A stretch of DNA of 64,000 nt from Streptomyces sp. CB02923 (GCF_001905005.1 NZ_LWKZ01000012.1:983061-1047060); one strand, 5' to 3'; shown: positions 8,743-18,406, counted from the first letter of the stretch. Translations and numbers: made by a program. The notes: generated by a model from the letters alone, not told the origin.

Positions 8743-9765
8743 ATGGCGCAGGCATACATGACGGAGTCGGGGCAGGGGCAAGACCCTGAGCGGGCCGCCT
8801 CCCGAGCGCGGCGTCTGCGCGGCTGGTGGCGCCCGGAGGGCATGTGGCGCCGGGGCATCGTGCTCGCGGTGCTGGCGGTCCTGCTGGGCCTGTTGATGAT
8901 CCTGCACGCGTACGTGCCCAACACGGTGGGCAACCTCGGCAGCCTGCTGGAGACGTTCCTGCCGTGGCTCGGCATGCTCGGCGTCCCGGTGCTGCTGATC
9001 GCCGCCCTGCTGCGGCGTTCCCTGACCGCGATCGTCGCGCTGCTGCTGCCCGCCGTCGTCTGGGTCAGCCTCTTCGGCGGGCAGCTCACGGACAAGAAGG
9101 GCACCGGCGGCAACCTGACCGTCGCCACCCACAACGTCGACGCCGACAACCCCGACCCGGCGGGCACGGCCAGGGACATCGTGAAGTCGGGCGCGGATGT
9201 GGTCGCCTTGGAGGAGCTGACCGGTGACGCGCTGCCCAAGTACAAGGAAGGGCTGGCCAAGGCGTACCCGTACCGCACGGTGCAGGGCACGGTCGGACTG
9301 TGGAGCAAGTACCCGCTCTCCGGCGCCGCGCCCGTGAACATCAAGATGGGCTGGACCCGGGCCCTGCGCGCCACCGTCCAGGCGCCCGACGGCCGCCAGG
9401 TCGCCTTCTACGTCGCGCACCTGCCGTCGGTACGGGTCAAGCTCAACGCGGGCTTCACCGCCAACCAGCGCGACGACAGCGCGGCCGCCCTCGGAGAGGC
9501 GATCTCCCGGGAGACCGTCAAGCAGGTCATCCTGCTCGGTGACCTCAACGGCACGATGAACGACCGTTCGCTGGCCCCGGTCACCGCGCAGATGCGCTCG
9601 GCCCAGGGCGCGGCGGGCGACGGCTTCGGCTTCAGCTGGCCGGCCGGCTTCCCGATGGCGCGGATCGACCAGATCATGATGAAGGGGATCGACCCGGTGT
9701 CCTCCTGGTCGCTGCCCCGGACCGGCAGTGATCATCTTCCGCTCGCCGCCTCGGTCAAGATCTGA
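8743..9765 (+). CDS. Membrane-anchored endonuclease/exonuclease/phosphatase-fold protein
   Basis: A 340-residue protein. Residues about 35-55, 68-88 and 90-112 form three hydrophobic segments. An EEP (DNase I-like) domain follows with recognisable metal and catalytic signatures: VATHNVD, ALEEL, the GDLNGTMND motif, RIDQI and the terminal GSDHLPL. This group includes membrane-attached hydrolases of unknown substrate (nucleic acid, phospholipid or sphingolipid headgroup). With the C-terminal domain after the third segment, the active site is probably outside the membrane. The start ATG at 8743 follows GAGGACGGCGGC; a second ATG at 8758 is possible. Confidence 0.85.
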   Translation: MAQAYMTESGQGQDPERAASRARRLRGWWRPEGMWRRGIVLAVLAVLLGLLMILHAYVPNTVGNLGSLLETFLPWLGMLGVPVLLIAALLRRSLTAIVALLLPAVVWVSLFGGQLTDKKGTGGNLTVATHNVDADNPDPAGTARDIVKSGADVVALEELTGDALPKYKEGLAKAYPYRTVQGTVGLWSKYPLSGAAPVNIKMGWTRALRATVQAPDGRQVAFYVAHLPSVRVKLNAGFTANQRDDSAAALGEAISRETVKQVILLGDLNGTMNDRSLAPVTAQMRSAQGAAGDGFGFSWPAGFPMARIDQIMMKGIDPVSSWSLPRTGSDHLPLAASVKI

Positions 9766-9854
9766 CAAAGCCCGGACGTCCGCCGCACCCCGCCCGAGCA
9801 GGTTCTTCCCGCTCGGTGCCGGGCTGCTCCGGTCTGTCCGCCGCCCCTGCGTAA

Positions 9855-9917
9855 CATTCCGTTCTCCCGGCGGAATGAATGGGCTGAGAGACTTTGTTCC
9901 GTAGAAGAACTTACGGA
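9855..9917 (+). promoter_or_regulatory. Two inverted repeats upstream of the second MFS gene
   Basis: CATTCCG-N9-CGGAATG spans 9855-9877, and TCCGTA-N8-TACGGA spans 9898-9917, both about 110-170 bp before the MFS start. They look like operator or hairpin elements in the leader. No nearby dedicated regulator is seen, so the binder is unknown. Confidence 0.4.
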
Positions 9918-10029
9918 CATCCTGCCGCGTACGCCGTACGGAACCCCCGGTGCCCCAGACGCACCGCACGCACCGCACCGCACCGCCGTGCCCGGGACCT
10001 CCGTACGCACCGTTTTCGAAAGGTCTCTC

Positions 10030-11250
10030 ATGCCCCTGGCGCTGCTCGCGCTGGCCGTCTCCGCCTTCGGCATCGGCACGACCGAGTTCGTGATGATGGG
10101 CCTGCTGCCCAATGTCGCGGGTGATCTGGGTACGTCCGTGCCCACGGCCGGCTATCTGGTCTCCGCCTACGCCCTCGGCGTCGTCATCGGCGCCCCCCTG
10201 CTGACCGCGCTCGGCTCGCGCATCCCGCGCAAGCGGATGCTCCTGCTGCTGATGGCCGTCTTCACGGTCGGCAACCTGGCCTCGGCCCTGGCGCCCAACT
10301 TCGGCCTGCTGATCGCGGGCCGGCTGCTCGCCGGGCTCCCGCACGGCGCGTTCTTCGGCGTCGGCGCGGTGGTCGCCGCCCGGCTGGTCAAGGAGGGGCG
10401 GCAGGCCCGCGCGGTGGCCACCATGTTCCTCGGCCTGACCGTCGCCAACATCGTCGGCGTGCCCGCCGCCACGCTGCTCGGCCAGCACCTCGGCTGGCGC
10501 GCGACCTTCCTGGTCGTGGCCGCCATCGGACTGGTCGCGATGGCCGCGCTGGCCCGCCTCGTACCGCACATGCCGCACGAGGAGCGCGGCGGCGTGGCCC
10601 GCGAGATCCGCGCCATGGGCAACCGGCAGGTCGTCCTCGGCCTGGTCACCGCGGTCTTCGGCTTCGCCGGCGTGTTCGCCGTCTACAGCTACCTCGCCTC
10701 GATGATGACGGAGGTGTCCGGCTTCGCCGAGGCGTCCGTACCGCTGGTCCTGGCGCTCTTCGGCGCCGGCATGACGCTGGGCGCGCTGGCCGCGGGCCCG
10801 CTGACCGACCGCGCGCTGCGGCCCACGCTGTACGGGGCGCTCGGCGCCCTCGCCGTGACCCTCGTGGTCTTCAATTACGCGGTGCACGTCAAGTGGGCGG
10901 CCCTGGTCTGCGTCGTCATCCTGGGCGCGGTCGGCTTCATGACCACCACACCACTGCAGATGCTGGTCATGAAGAAGGCCCAGCACGCGCCCACCCTGGC
11001 CTCCGCCTCCAACCACTCGGCGTTCAACCTGGCCAACGCGGGCGGCGCGTGGATCGGCGGTGTGGCCATCGCGGCGGGCTGGGGCTGGACCTCCCCGGCG
11101 CTGGTCGGCGCGGTGCTGGCCGTCGTCGGCCTGGGCATCGCGGTGGCCGCCGGGCTGCTGGACCGCGGCGGCTCCGCGTCCTCGCGCATCGTCGCGAGCA
11201 GTGAGTACGCGGACGGGGCGCCGGCGGAACTGCCGGACCGGGTGAGCTGA
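10030..11250 (+). CDS. DHA1-family MFS exporter (AraJ/Cmx-like)
   Basis: This 406-residue, 12-TM transporter starts with the typical LALLALAVSAFGIGTTEFVMMGLLP first helix of the AraJ/CmlA/Cmx group, followed by GYLVSAYALGVVIGAPLLT and the loop GSRIPRKRMLLLLM (motif A). This family exports sugars, chloramphenicol-like drugs or other small molecules. The start at 10030 is chosen because GAAAGG lies 6-11 bases upstream and the first helix begins at once; a GTG at 9988 would add 14 polar residues. It is followed by a strong hairpin terminator. Confidence 0.9.
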   Translation: MPLALLALAVSAFGIGTTEFVMMGLLPNVAGDLGTSVPTAGYLVSAYALGVVIGAPLLTALGSRIPRKRMLLLLMAVFTVGNLASALAPNFGLLIAGRLLAGLPHGAFFGVGAVVAARLVKEGRQARAVATMFLGLTVANIVGVPAATLLGQHLGWRATFLVVAAIGLVAMAALARLVPHMPHEERGGVAREIRAMGNRQVVLGLVTAVFGFAGVFAVYSYLASMMTEVSGFAEASVPLVLALFGAGMTLGALAAGPLTDRALRPTLYGALGALAVTLVVFNYAVHVKWAALVCVVILGAVGFMTTTPLQMLVMKKAQHAPTLASASNHSAFNLANAGGAWIGGVAIAAGWGWTSPALVGAVLAVVGLGIAVAAGLLDRGGSASSRIVASSEYADGAPAELPDRVS

Positions 11251-11276
11251 CCCGGCCCCACCGGAGCACACCGAGG

Positions 11277-11313
11277 GCGGCCCCCGGCCACGACGATCGT
11301 GGCCGGGGGCCGC
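11277..11313. terminator. Strong bidirectional hairpin
   Basis: A perfect 17-bp stem (arms 11277-11293 and 11297-11313) with loop CGA is followed by TCTTGTT. It sits between the MFS gene and the convergent PEBP remnant and can serve both. Confidence 0.85.
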
Positions 11314-11334
11314 TCTTGTTGCCGGTACCGGCCG

Positions 11335-11926
11335 TCAGGCGGGGGCCTCGGCGGTGGCGGTCAGGACCGCGCGGCCCAGGGTGTGGCCGGCCATGGTGAA
11401 GCCGAGGACGGCCGGAGTGGCGTCGGCCGGGACGCCGATGGACTCGACGTCGAGGGCGTGCACCACGACGAAGTAGCGGTGCGGCCCGTGCCCGGCGGGC
11501 GGGGCGGCCCCTGTGAAGCGGGCCGCGCGGGCGTCGTTGGGCAGCTGGTAGGCGCCTGCGGGCAGGCCCGCGCCGGTGTCGCCCCCGGCCCCTTCGGGCA
11601 GCTCGGTGACGGTGGCGGGGATGTCGGCGACCGCCCAGTGCCAGAACCCGGACCCGGTGGGGGCGTCGGGGTCGTAGACGGTGACGGCGTAGCTCTTGGT
11701 GCCTTCCGGGGCGTGCAGGGCCGTGCAGGGCCGTGCAGGGGGTGGTGGAGAAGGGGTCGGCGGCGATCTCGCGGAGTCGCGTGGTGGCGTGCCGCCCGGA
11801 GTCGCGTGGTGGCGTGCCGCCGTCCTTGCCGGACGGGAGGCGTGCCGCCGTCCTTGCCGGACGGGAGGCGGGCCCCCGTCCTTGTCGGACGGATGGCGGG
11901 CGCGGACTCACCGACGGATCGACCAT
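11335..11926 (-). pseudogene. YbhB/YbcL (PEBP/Raf kinase inhibitor-like) gene, apparently frameshifted and N-terminally degraded
   Basis: The complement strand from about 11715 down to the stop at 11335-11337 encodes an excellent PEBP C-terminal core: GTKSYAVTVYDPDAPTGSG, then FWHWAVADIPATVTELP and HRYFVVVHALDVES, ending VLTATAEAPA. It belongs to a different frame from the sequence immediately upstream. At about 11713-11742 the 10-mer GCCCTGCACG is present three times in a row. Removing one 10-bp copy would join the upstream frame (REIAADPFSTTPCTALHAPE) to the core. The usual N-terminal strands with the GG-x-P and SPxLxW motifs are absent, replaced by longer direct repeats (11775-11900). It may be a pseudogene, a contraction/expansion allele, or an assembly error. 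Confidence 0.65.
11713..11905. repeat. Nested direct repeats in the PEBP remnant
   Basis: Two repeat families are visible: the 10-mer CGTGCAGGGC (plus strand, three copies around 11713-11742), and longer units of about 25 bp containing GCCGTCCTTGCCGGACGGGA (copies near 11819 and 11848, a degenerate one near 11876), with a GTCGCGTGGTGGCGTGCCGC duplication at about 11776-11820. Confidence 0.8.
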
Positions 11927-11931
11927 AGCAT

Positions 11932-11970
11932 CGATAATCGATTATCGGATTGTTCATCTATGATGTGCCC
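11932..11970 (+). promoter_or_regulatory. GntR autoregulatory operator and -10 of a leaderless promoter
   Basis: CGATAATCGATTATCG (11932-11947) is a perfect 16-bp palindrome in an unusually AT-rich patch. TATGAT (11959-11964) is a good -10 hexamer placed six bases before the ATG at 11971, and no ribosome binding site is present, which fits a leaderless transcript. The palindrome covers the expected -35 zone, the arrangement of an autorepressed promoter. Confidence 0.6.
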
Positions 11971-12675
11971 ATGAATCAGACGACCCCCGACCCGGCCTCC
12001 CCGGGAAAGCGGATGCTCTCCGAGCAGGTCTACGCACATCTGCGGGACGCGATCATGCGCGGGGACCACGCCCCCGGTGACGCCCTCAAACCGCAGGACC
12101 TCGCCAAGGAGCAGGGCGTGAGCCTGGCCGTCGTGCGCGAGGCGCTCGTACGGGTGGTCGGCGAGGGCCTCGCCGACCGGCTGCCCAACCGCGGCTTCGC
12201 CGTCCCGGCCTTCTCCGACCGCCGCTGGCAGGAGATCGCGGAGGCCCGCCGGACCATCGAACCGGTGGTGCTGCGCCTGGCCGTCGAGCGCGGCGACGTC
12301 GACTGGGAGGCGCGCGTACGCGCCGCCCACCACCGCCTCACCCGCACCCCGGCGTACCTGCCGGAGGAGGGCGAGCACTACAGCGGCGCGTGGGCCGAAG
12401 CCCACCGGGTCTTCCACCGCACCCTGCTGGAGGGGTGCGGCAACCCCGCCCTGATGGAGACCTTCGACCGGATGTGGACCGCGAGCGAACTGGCCCGCCG
12501 CTGGTCGGCGCACCGCAACCCCGGGCGGGACGGCGCCGACGAACACCGTCGGCTGGAGGAGGCGGCGCTGGCCCGCGACGCCGACACCGCGGCCGAGGTG
12601 CTGACCCGGCACCTCACCCTGACCGCGGCCGGACTGACCGGCTGCGCCCACGACGGACCCGCGAAGGATGCCTGA
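11971..12675 (+). CDS. GntR-family (FadR/FCD subfamily) transcriptional regulator
   Basis: A 234-residue regulator. The N-terminal winged helix (MLSEQVYAHLRDAIMRGDHA, ALKPQDLAKEQGVSLAVVREAL, LPNRGFAVP) is a canonical GntR domain at about residues 14-78. An FCD helical ligand domain follows (RRTIEPVVLRLAVERG, HRVFHRTLLEGCGN, DEHRRLEEAALARDAD). FCD regulators usually sense carboxylic acids. An in-frame TTG seven codons upstream is an alternative start, but the -10 position favours 11971. The stop overlaps the next gene (TGATG), and the palindrome in its promoter suggests it controls its own two-gene unit. Confidence 0.92.
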   Translation: MNQTTPDPASPGKRMLSEQVYAHLRDAIMRGDHAPGDALKPQDLAKEQGVSLAVVREALVRVVGEGLADRLPNRGFAVPAFSDRRWQEIAEARRTIEPVVLRLAVERGDVDWEARVRAAHHRLTRTPAYLPEEGEHYSGAWAEAHRVFHRTLLEGCGNPALMETFDRMWTASELARRWSAHRNPGRDGADEHRRLEEAALARDADTAAEVLTRHLTLTAAGLTGCAHDGPAKDA

Positions 12676-13538
12676 TGACCGGGTACGAAGCGAGCGTCGG
12701 CCGCCACTGCCACGACGCCGTCAAATCCCTGCACATGTGCATGTACTTCGCGCCGGAGCAGCAGGACGAACTCGCCGCGCTCGGCCTGGAGCGCGGGCCC
12801 ATGGCCTACTACGCGGGCCGCGCGGCGCCGCTCGGGGCGGTCGGCGCGGGCACGGTCGCGGCGGCGTTCTACAACTTCGACCACGAGCACGTACGGCAGT
12901 ACATACCCGCCGCGTGGACGGTCACCACGCCGGAAGCGGTGCTCGCGGCCCGGCTGCGCGCCGCGGACCGGGCGCTGCGGCGGCTGCTCGGCGAGGAAGC
13001 CTGCACGTCCGCGGAGATGGCCGAGGCGGCCGGGCTGGCGCTGCGCGCCACCGAAGCCTGCCGCCGGGAGGCACGGCCGCTGTACGCCGCCAACGCCGAC
13101 CTTCCCGTCCCCGGAGAACCGCACCTGGCCATGTGGCACGCCGCGACGCTGCTGCGCGAGCACCGGGGCGACGGCCACCTCGCCGCCCTGGCCGTCGCCG
13201 GTCTGTCCGGGATCGAGGCGCTGGTCCTGCACAACGCCACCGGCACGGGGCCGACATCGGCACTGCTGATGCAGACCCGCGGGTGGTCGGCGGAGCAATG
13301 GGCCGCCGCCCGGGACCGGTTGCGCGAGCGCGGCCTGCTGGACGGGGCGGGGGACCTCACGGTGGCGGGCGCGGCCCTGCGCGGCGAGGCCGAGGCGCTC
13401 ACCGACCGCCTCGACGCCGCCCCGTACGACCACCTCGGCCCGGCCGCCACCGCGCGGCTGACCGAGCTGGCCGACGGCTTCACCAGGGCCCTCAGGGAGG
13501 CGGGCGCCTTCCCGGCCCACGCGTTCGGCAAGGGCTGA
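12675..13538 (+). CDS. SCO6745-family protein (unknown function)
   Basis: This 287-residue soluble protein resembles the actinobacterial SCO6745 family: an early HDAVKSLHMCMYFAPEQQDELAALGL, then GPMAYYAGRAAPLGAVGAGTVAAAFYNF, and in the C-terminal half a winged-helix-like segment (MQTRGWSAEQWAAARDRLRERGLL). No enzymatic motif is evident. It overlaps the gntR stop by one base (TGATG) and is probably translated with it. The 3' end including the stop codon is repeated downstream. Confidence 0.75.
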   Translation: MTGYEASVGRHCHDAVKSLHMCMYFAPEQQDELAALGLERGPMAYYAGRAAPLGAVGAGTVAAAFYNFDHEHVRQYIPAAWTVTTPEAVLAARLRAADRALRRLLGEEACTSAEMAEAAGLALRATEACRREARPLYAANADLPVPGEPHLAMWHAATLLREHRGDGHLAALAVAGLSGIEALVLHNATGTGPTSALLMQTRGWSAEQWAAARDRLRERGLLDGAGDLTVAGAALRGEAEALTDRLDAAPYDHLGPAATARLTELADGFTRALREAGAFPAHAFGKG

Positions 13539-13598
13539 GCTGCCCGGCTTCGGCAAGGGCTGAGCTGCCCCGCTTCGGCAAGGGCTGAGCTGACCGCT
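13524..13598. repeat. 25-bp tandem triplication of a gene 3' end including its stop codon
   Basis: TTCGGCAAGGGCTGAGCTGC-type units occupy 13524-13548, 13549-13573 and 13574-13598. The first copy encodes the last residues FGKG and TGA stop of the SCO6745-family gene; the other two are non-coding echoes. Confidence 0.92.
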
Positions 13599-13630
13599 CG
13601 CGGGGCCGGCCGCCAGGCGCCGGCCCCGCG
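13599..13630. terminator. Hairpin terminator
   Basis: Arms CGCGGGGCCGGC (13599-13610) and GCCGGCCCCGCG (13619-13630) enclose an 8-base loop. It lies between convergent genes and can serve the gntR operon and the multicopper oxidase gene. Confidence 0.8.
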
Positions 13631-13640
13631 TCCCGTATCG

Positions 13641-15296
<1,656 letters not shown>

Positions 15297-15394
15297 GATG
15301 AAGAAACACCTCGCGGTGGTGGGAAACGGTTGCGGTGAGCGCGTGGGTGCCGGGCCGCGGACGCCAGGCAGGCGTCGGCGGCCGGGCCGCGCTT

Positions 15395-15895
15395 CTACAC
15401 GCGCAGGACCGAGAGCCGGGCGAGGTGTTTGTGCCGGGGGACCGGTGGCGGCAGGGGGCGCAGACCGCGCAGCAGCCGGGCCCGTACGGCGGCCAGGAGG
15501 TCGGCGGCCTGCCGGTCCAGCAGCCGCCCCGTACGGACGAGGGCGAGTACGCAGAGGGAGAGCACGGCCAGGCAGACCGCACCGGGATCCATGGCGTGGT
15601 GGTCGTCGACTACGGAGACCGCGCCGTCAGGGGCGAGTGCCGGAGAGGCGAGTGCCGGAGAGGTGTGTGCCGGAGGGGCGAGTGCCGGAGAGGTGATCGG
15701 CGCCGGGGCGGAAGCGTGCTGCCGGACCTCGTGTCCCTGGTGCTGCGCGCCCGGCACCGGACCGGGGGAACCGTGCCCGCCCCCCGGGTGCCCGAGCGTG
15801 TGCATGCCCACGATGCCGACGATCAGCGCGGCGAACAGCAGCAGACGGCCGCACCACGCGGCGGCCTTCCCCTGTCCTCGCACTGCGTACGGCAT
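15395..15895 (-). CDS. DUF6153 family membrane protein, His-rich
   Basis: This 166-residue protein has one N-terminal membrane segment (RLLLFAALIVGIVGMHTLGH) and another near residue 120 (VCLAVLSLCVLALV). It has a histidine-rich loop (HTLGHPGGGHGS, HQGHEVRQH, DDHHAMD) and 15-bp coding repeats giving SPALA-type units around residues 78-100. This layout is that of the uncharacterised DUF6153 family. It lies 98 bp upstream of the multicopper oxidase on the same strand, directly behind a CsoR-like operator, so a metal-related role is plausible. The start at 15895 (MPYAVRGQG) fits family N-termini; an upstream in-frame start would overlap the operator. Confidence 0.75.
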   Translation of the reverse strand: MPYAVRGQGKAAAWCGRLLLFAALIVGIVGMHTLGHPGGGHGSPGPVPGAQHQGHEVRQHASAPAPITSPALAPPAHTSPALASPALAPDGAVSVVDDHHAMDPGAVCLAVLSLCVLALVRTGRLLDRQAADLLAAVRARLLRGLRPLPPPVPRHKHLARLSVLRV

Positions 15896-15930
15896 GTCGA
15901 CGGCCCTCCCGGTACCGCTGTCCAGCACCC

Positions 15931-15945
15931 TACCCCTACGGGGTA
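15931..15945. promoter_or_regulatory. CsoR-like copper operator
   Basis: TACCCCTACGGGGTA is a perfect inverted repeat (TACCCC-N3-GGGGTA). It resembles the C/G-tract palindromes recognised by CsoR repressors in actinobacteria. It lies 35 bp upstream of the DUF6153 start and about 85 bp upstream of the divergent DUF998 gene. Confidence 0.65.
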
Positions 15946-16031
15946 TGCCCCTCCTGCGTGCCCCGCTCCGCGCCCACTTTGCCTATCCTTGACCTTTCCA
16001 AGCGCCCCTGGCGTCCGGCCCGACCACCAGG

Positions 16032-16736
16032 ATGTCCGTGCAGCCGAGCAAGAGCCGCCGTGCCGCCCCCGTACTCCTCCTGCTCGGCGCGGTCGCGTAC
16101 ACCGCCTGGGTCCTGGAGGTGGTCCTGTCCACCGGCCTCGACCCCATCCGGACGTACGTCAGCGAACTGGCCGCCGCCGACCAGCCGCTCGGCGGCCTGT
16201 TCCGCGCCACGGACCTGCTCGCCGGGCTGCTGGTCCTGGCCGGGGCGGCCGCCGCGCTCCGCACCCTCCCGCGCCGCCCCTGGGCGACGGCCGGCTGGGC
16301 CGCGCTCGCCCTCTTCGGCGCCGCCACCGCCGTCGACTCGCGGCTGCCGCTGAGCTGCACGCCGACCAGCGACCCGGAGTGCGCCGCCCGGGAGACCGCG
16401 GGCCTGGTGCCCGCCACCCACACGGCGCACGCGATCAGCAGCACGCTCGCCATGGTGGGCGCGCTGGCCGCGCTGGTCCTGCTGACCGTCGCCGCCCGCC
16501 GGTACGGCTGGTGGCCGCCGCTGGGCCGCCTCGCACCGTGGCTGACCCTGGCCGAACTGGCCGCCACGGCCTGGACGCTCTCCTCCATCGCGGCCTTCAC
16601 CGAGGGCCACGGCACCTGGGCGCTCGGCGTCGGCCAGCGCCTCCAGGTCCTGCTCGTCGCCCTGTACGTGGGGCTGCTCGCGTGGTGTGTCGGGCGAGCG
16701 GGCACCACTACGGGGAGGGAAGGGGATACGGCATGA
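16032..16736 (+). CDS. DUF998 integral membrane protein
   Basis: A 234-residue protein with about six hydrophobic helices, beginning APVLLLLGAVAYTAWVLEVV and containing the DUF998-type block LDPIRTYVSELAAADQPLGGLFRATDLLAG. The short periplasmic loop carries two Cys (SCTPTSDPEC) that could form a disulfide. The stop overlaps the start of the alpha/beta hydrolase (ATGA), so the two are co-translated. It is divergent from the copper locus, and whether it shares the CsoR-like site is unknown. Confidence 0.8.
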   Translation: MSVQPSKSRRAAPVLLLLGAVAYTAWVLEVVLSTGLDPIRTYVSELAAADQPLGGLFRATDLLAGLLVLAGAAAALRTLPRRPWATAGWAALALFGAATAVDSRLPLSCTPTSDPECAARETAGLVPATHTAHAISSTLAMVGALAALVLLTVAARRYGWWPPLGRLAPWLTLAELAATAWTLSSIAAFTEGHGTWALGVGQRLQVLLVALYVGLLAWCVGRAGTTTGREGDTA

Positions 16737-17674
16737 GCGGGGACGGCGGGCGGAACAGACGGAAGAGCACGAGGGGCGGCCCCGCGGACGGGCCCGGCCC
16801 CGTCCCCGGCCGCATGCTGCGCGTCGACGGGGTGGTGCTGCACGTGCTGCGCGAGGGCAGCGGACCGGTGTGCGTGCTCAGCGGCGGACTGGGCATGAGC
16901 TGGTTCGACTGGGACGCGGTCGCGGCGTGCCTCGCCCCGCACCGTACGGTGGTCCGCTTCGACCGGCCCGGCCTGGGGCTCAGCGCGCCCGCCCCGGAGC
17001 CGCCCACCGCGGCCGGCGAGGCCGCCCGGATCGCGCACGTCCTGGACGCGCTCGGCCTGCCCGGACCGTGCACCGTCGTCGGCCACAGCCTGGCCGCCTT
17101 CCACGCCGAGGCGTTCGCCCGGCTGTACCCGGACCGTGCCGCGGGTCTCGTCCTCGTCGACGGCAGCGTGGAGGAGGACCCGCGCCCGCTGCTGCCGCGT
17201 ACCGTCCGTACGGCCTGGGCGGGCGGCCTGGCCTCGGTGCTCTCGGCCGCCGGGGTGCCGCGCGCCCTCGGCCCCGCCGCGCGCCGCCTGACCACCCGCG
17301 CCCTGACCGTGCGCGACCACCCGGGCGACCCGTACGAGACCGGCGCCTACCGCACCAGCCGGGTGCTGCGCGCCTGCGCCCTGGAGAACGCGACGTACGC
17401 CTACCAGGCCGCGGAGGTCGCCGCGCTGCGCCCGGACCATCCGCTGTGGGGCCTGCCGGTCACGGTCCTGGCGGCGTACGACGGCAGCGAGACACCGCGC
17501 GAGCTGCGCTGGCTGGAGCGGCAGCGGGCGCTGGCCACGCAGCTCGGCGGCACCTTCGCCGTCGCCGCCCCGGCCGGGCACCTGGTGATGGCCGACGCGC
17601 CGGACGCGGTGGCCACGGCCGTCCTGTCACTCACCGCCGACCCGGACCTCGAAGGCCCACAGCGAGGACGGTGA
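16733..17674 (+). CDS. Alpha/beta hydrolase
   Basis: A 313-residue alpha/beta hydrolase. The oxyanion region is CVLSGGLGMSWFDWD, the nucleophile elbow is VVGHSLAAFHAE (Ser about residue 122), LVLVDGSVEED follows, and the C-terminal catalytic His is in PAGHLVMADAP. The first 30 residues are Gly/Arg-rich and poorly conserved. Substrate is not deducible. It starts within the DUF998 stop codon, suggesting a functional link with that membrane protein. Its 3' end is duplicated just beyond the stop. Confidence 0.85.
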   Translation: MSGDGGRNRRKSTRGGPADGPGPVPGRMLRVDGVVLHVLREGSGPVCVLSGGLGMSWFDWDAVAACLAPHRTVVRFDRPGLGLSAPAPEPPTAAGEAARIAHVLDALGLPGPCTVVGHSLAAFHAEAFARLYPDRAAGLVLVDGSVEEDPRPLLPRTVRTAWAGGLASVLSAAGVPRALGPAARRLTTRALTVRDHPGDPYETGAYRTSRVLRACALENATYAYQAAEVAALRPDHPLWGLPVTVLAAYDGSETPRELRWLERQRALATQLGGTFAVAAPAGHLVMADAPDAVATAVLSLTADPDLEGPQRGR

Positions 17675-17709
17675 GCGCACCGAAAGGCCCGCAGCGAAGA
17701 CGGTGAGCG
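17652..17709. repeat. 26-bp direct duplication of a gene 3' end including its stop
   Basis: AAGGCCC(A/G)CAGCGA(G/A)GACGGTGAGCG occurs at 17652-17677 (the gene end, stop at 17672-17674) and again at 17684-17709. Confidence 0.85.
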
Positions 17710-17788
17710 AGCCGCCCGCACCGCCCGCGCCCCTCATTAACAGCTTCGCCGCCCACACCTCCCGCACCACTCACCCGTCCCCCCCCGC

Positions 17789-18406
17789 TCACGGCTTCGC
17801 CGTCCGCCGCGCCCGCAGCTCGAAGAACTGCGGCACGGACGCCGCGCCGACGAGCGCGTCCCACAGGCGGTCGGCGTCCGCGCCGGTGGGCGGGGGCGCC
17901 ACCACCGGGCCGAAGAAACCGCGTTCGCCGCTGCCCGCGGTGAGGATCGTGACGGGTGAGCCCGCGTCCTCGCCGGAGAACTCCTGCGCCCGTTCGCGGG
18001 CGCGGGCCACCGGCCGGTCCAGCGCGGTGTCGTGCAGCGCGTCGGCGTACGCCGTGCCGCCCGCGTCCGCCAGGGAGCGCTCGGCCACCTCCGGCGACGG
18101 GTCGGCGTCGCCGTCGTGCACCGCGGTGGCGTACGCGGCGTAGACGGCCCCGGTCAGGGCGTCCCGGCCGTCGGCGTGCGCGGCCTCGGCCAGCCGCAGC
18201 AGGCAGCGGCTCCCGGCGGCGGCCGGGCGCCGCCGGGCGGGCAGCTCGTCCAGCGGGACCCCGTCGGTCAGGTCGAAGGCGCGGTACGCGAGGGGGATGC
18301 CCCGCTGCCCGGTGGCGTCCACCAGCCACTGCGCGGTGCGCCAGGTCCAGGGGCACCCGGGGTCGAAGTGGAACGTCACGGCCGTGACGTCGAAGCGGTC
18401 GCGCAC
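17789..18406 (-). CDS. DsbA/FrnE-like thioredoxin-fold protein (mycothiol-dependent nitroreductase Rv2466c-like)
   Basis: A 205-residue thioredoxin-fold protein beginning VTFHFDPGCPWTWRTAQWL. The C-P-W-T at about residues 18-21 matches the position of the CPWC active site of Rv2466c-type enzymes but keeps only the first Cys. A helical insertion and a C-terminal GFFGPVVAPPPTG segment follow. Such proteins reduce substrates with mycothiol. The GTG start at 18406 is preferred because AGGAG lies about 6 bases upstream and the protein then begins with the first beta strand. Confidence 0.75.
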   Translation of the reverse strand: MRDRFDVTAVTFHFDPGCPWTWRTAQWLVDATGQRGIPLAYRAFDLTDGVPLDELPARRRPAAAGSRCLLRLAEAAHADGRDALTGAVYAAYATAVHDGDADPSPEVAERSLADAGGTAYADALHDTALDRPVARARERAQEFSGEDAGSPVTILTAGSGERGFFGPVVAPPPTGADADRLWDALVGAASVPQFFELRARRTAKP

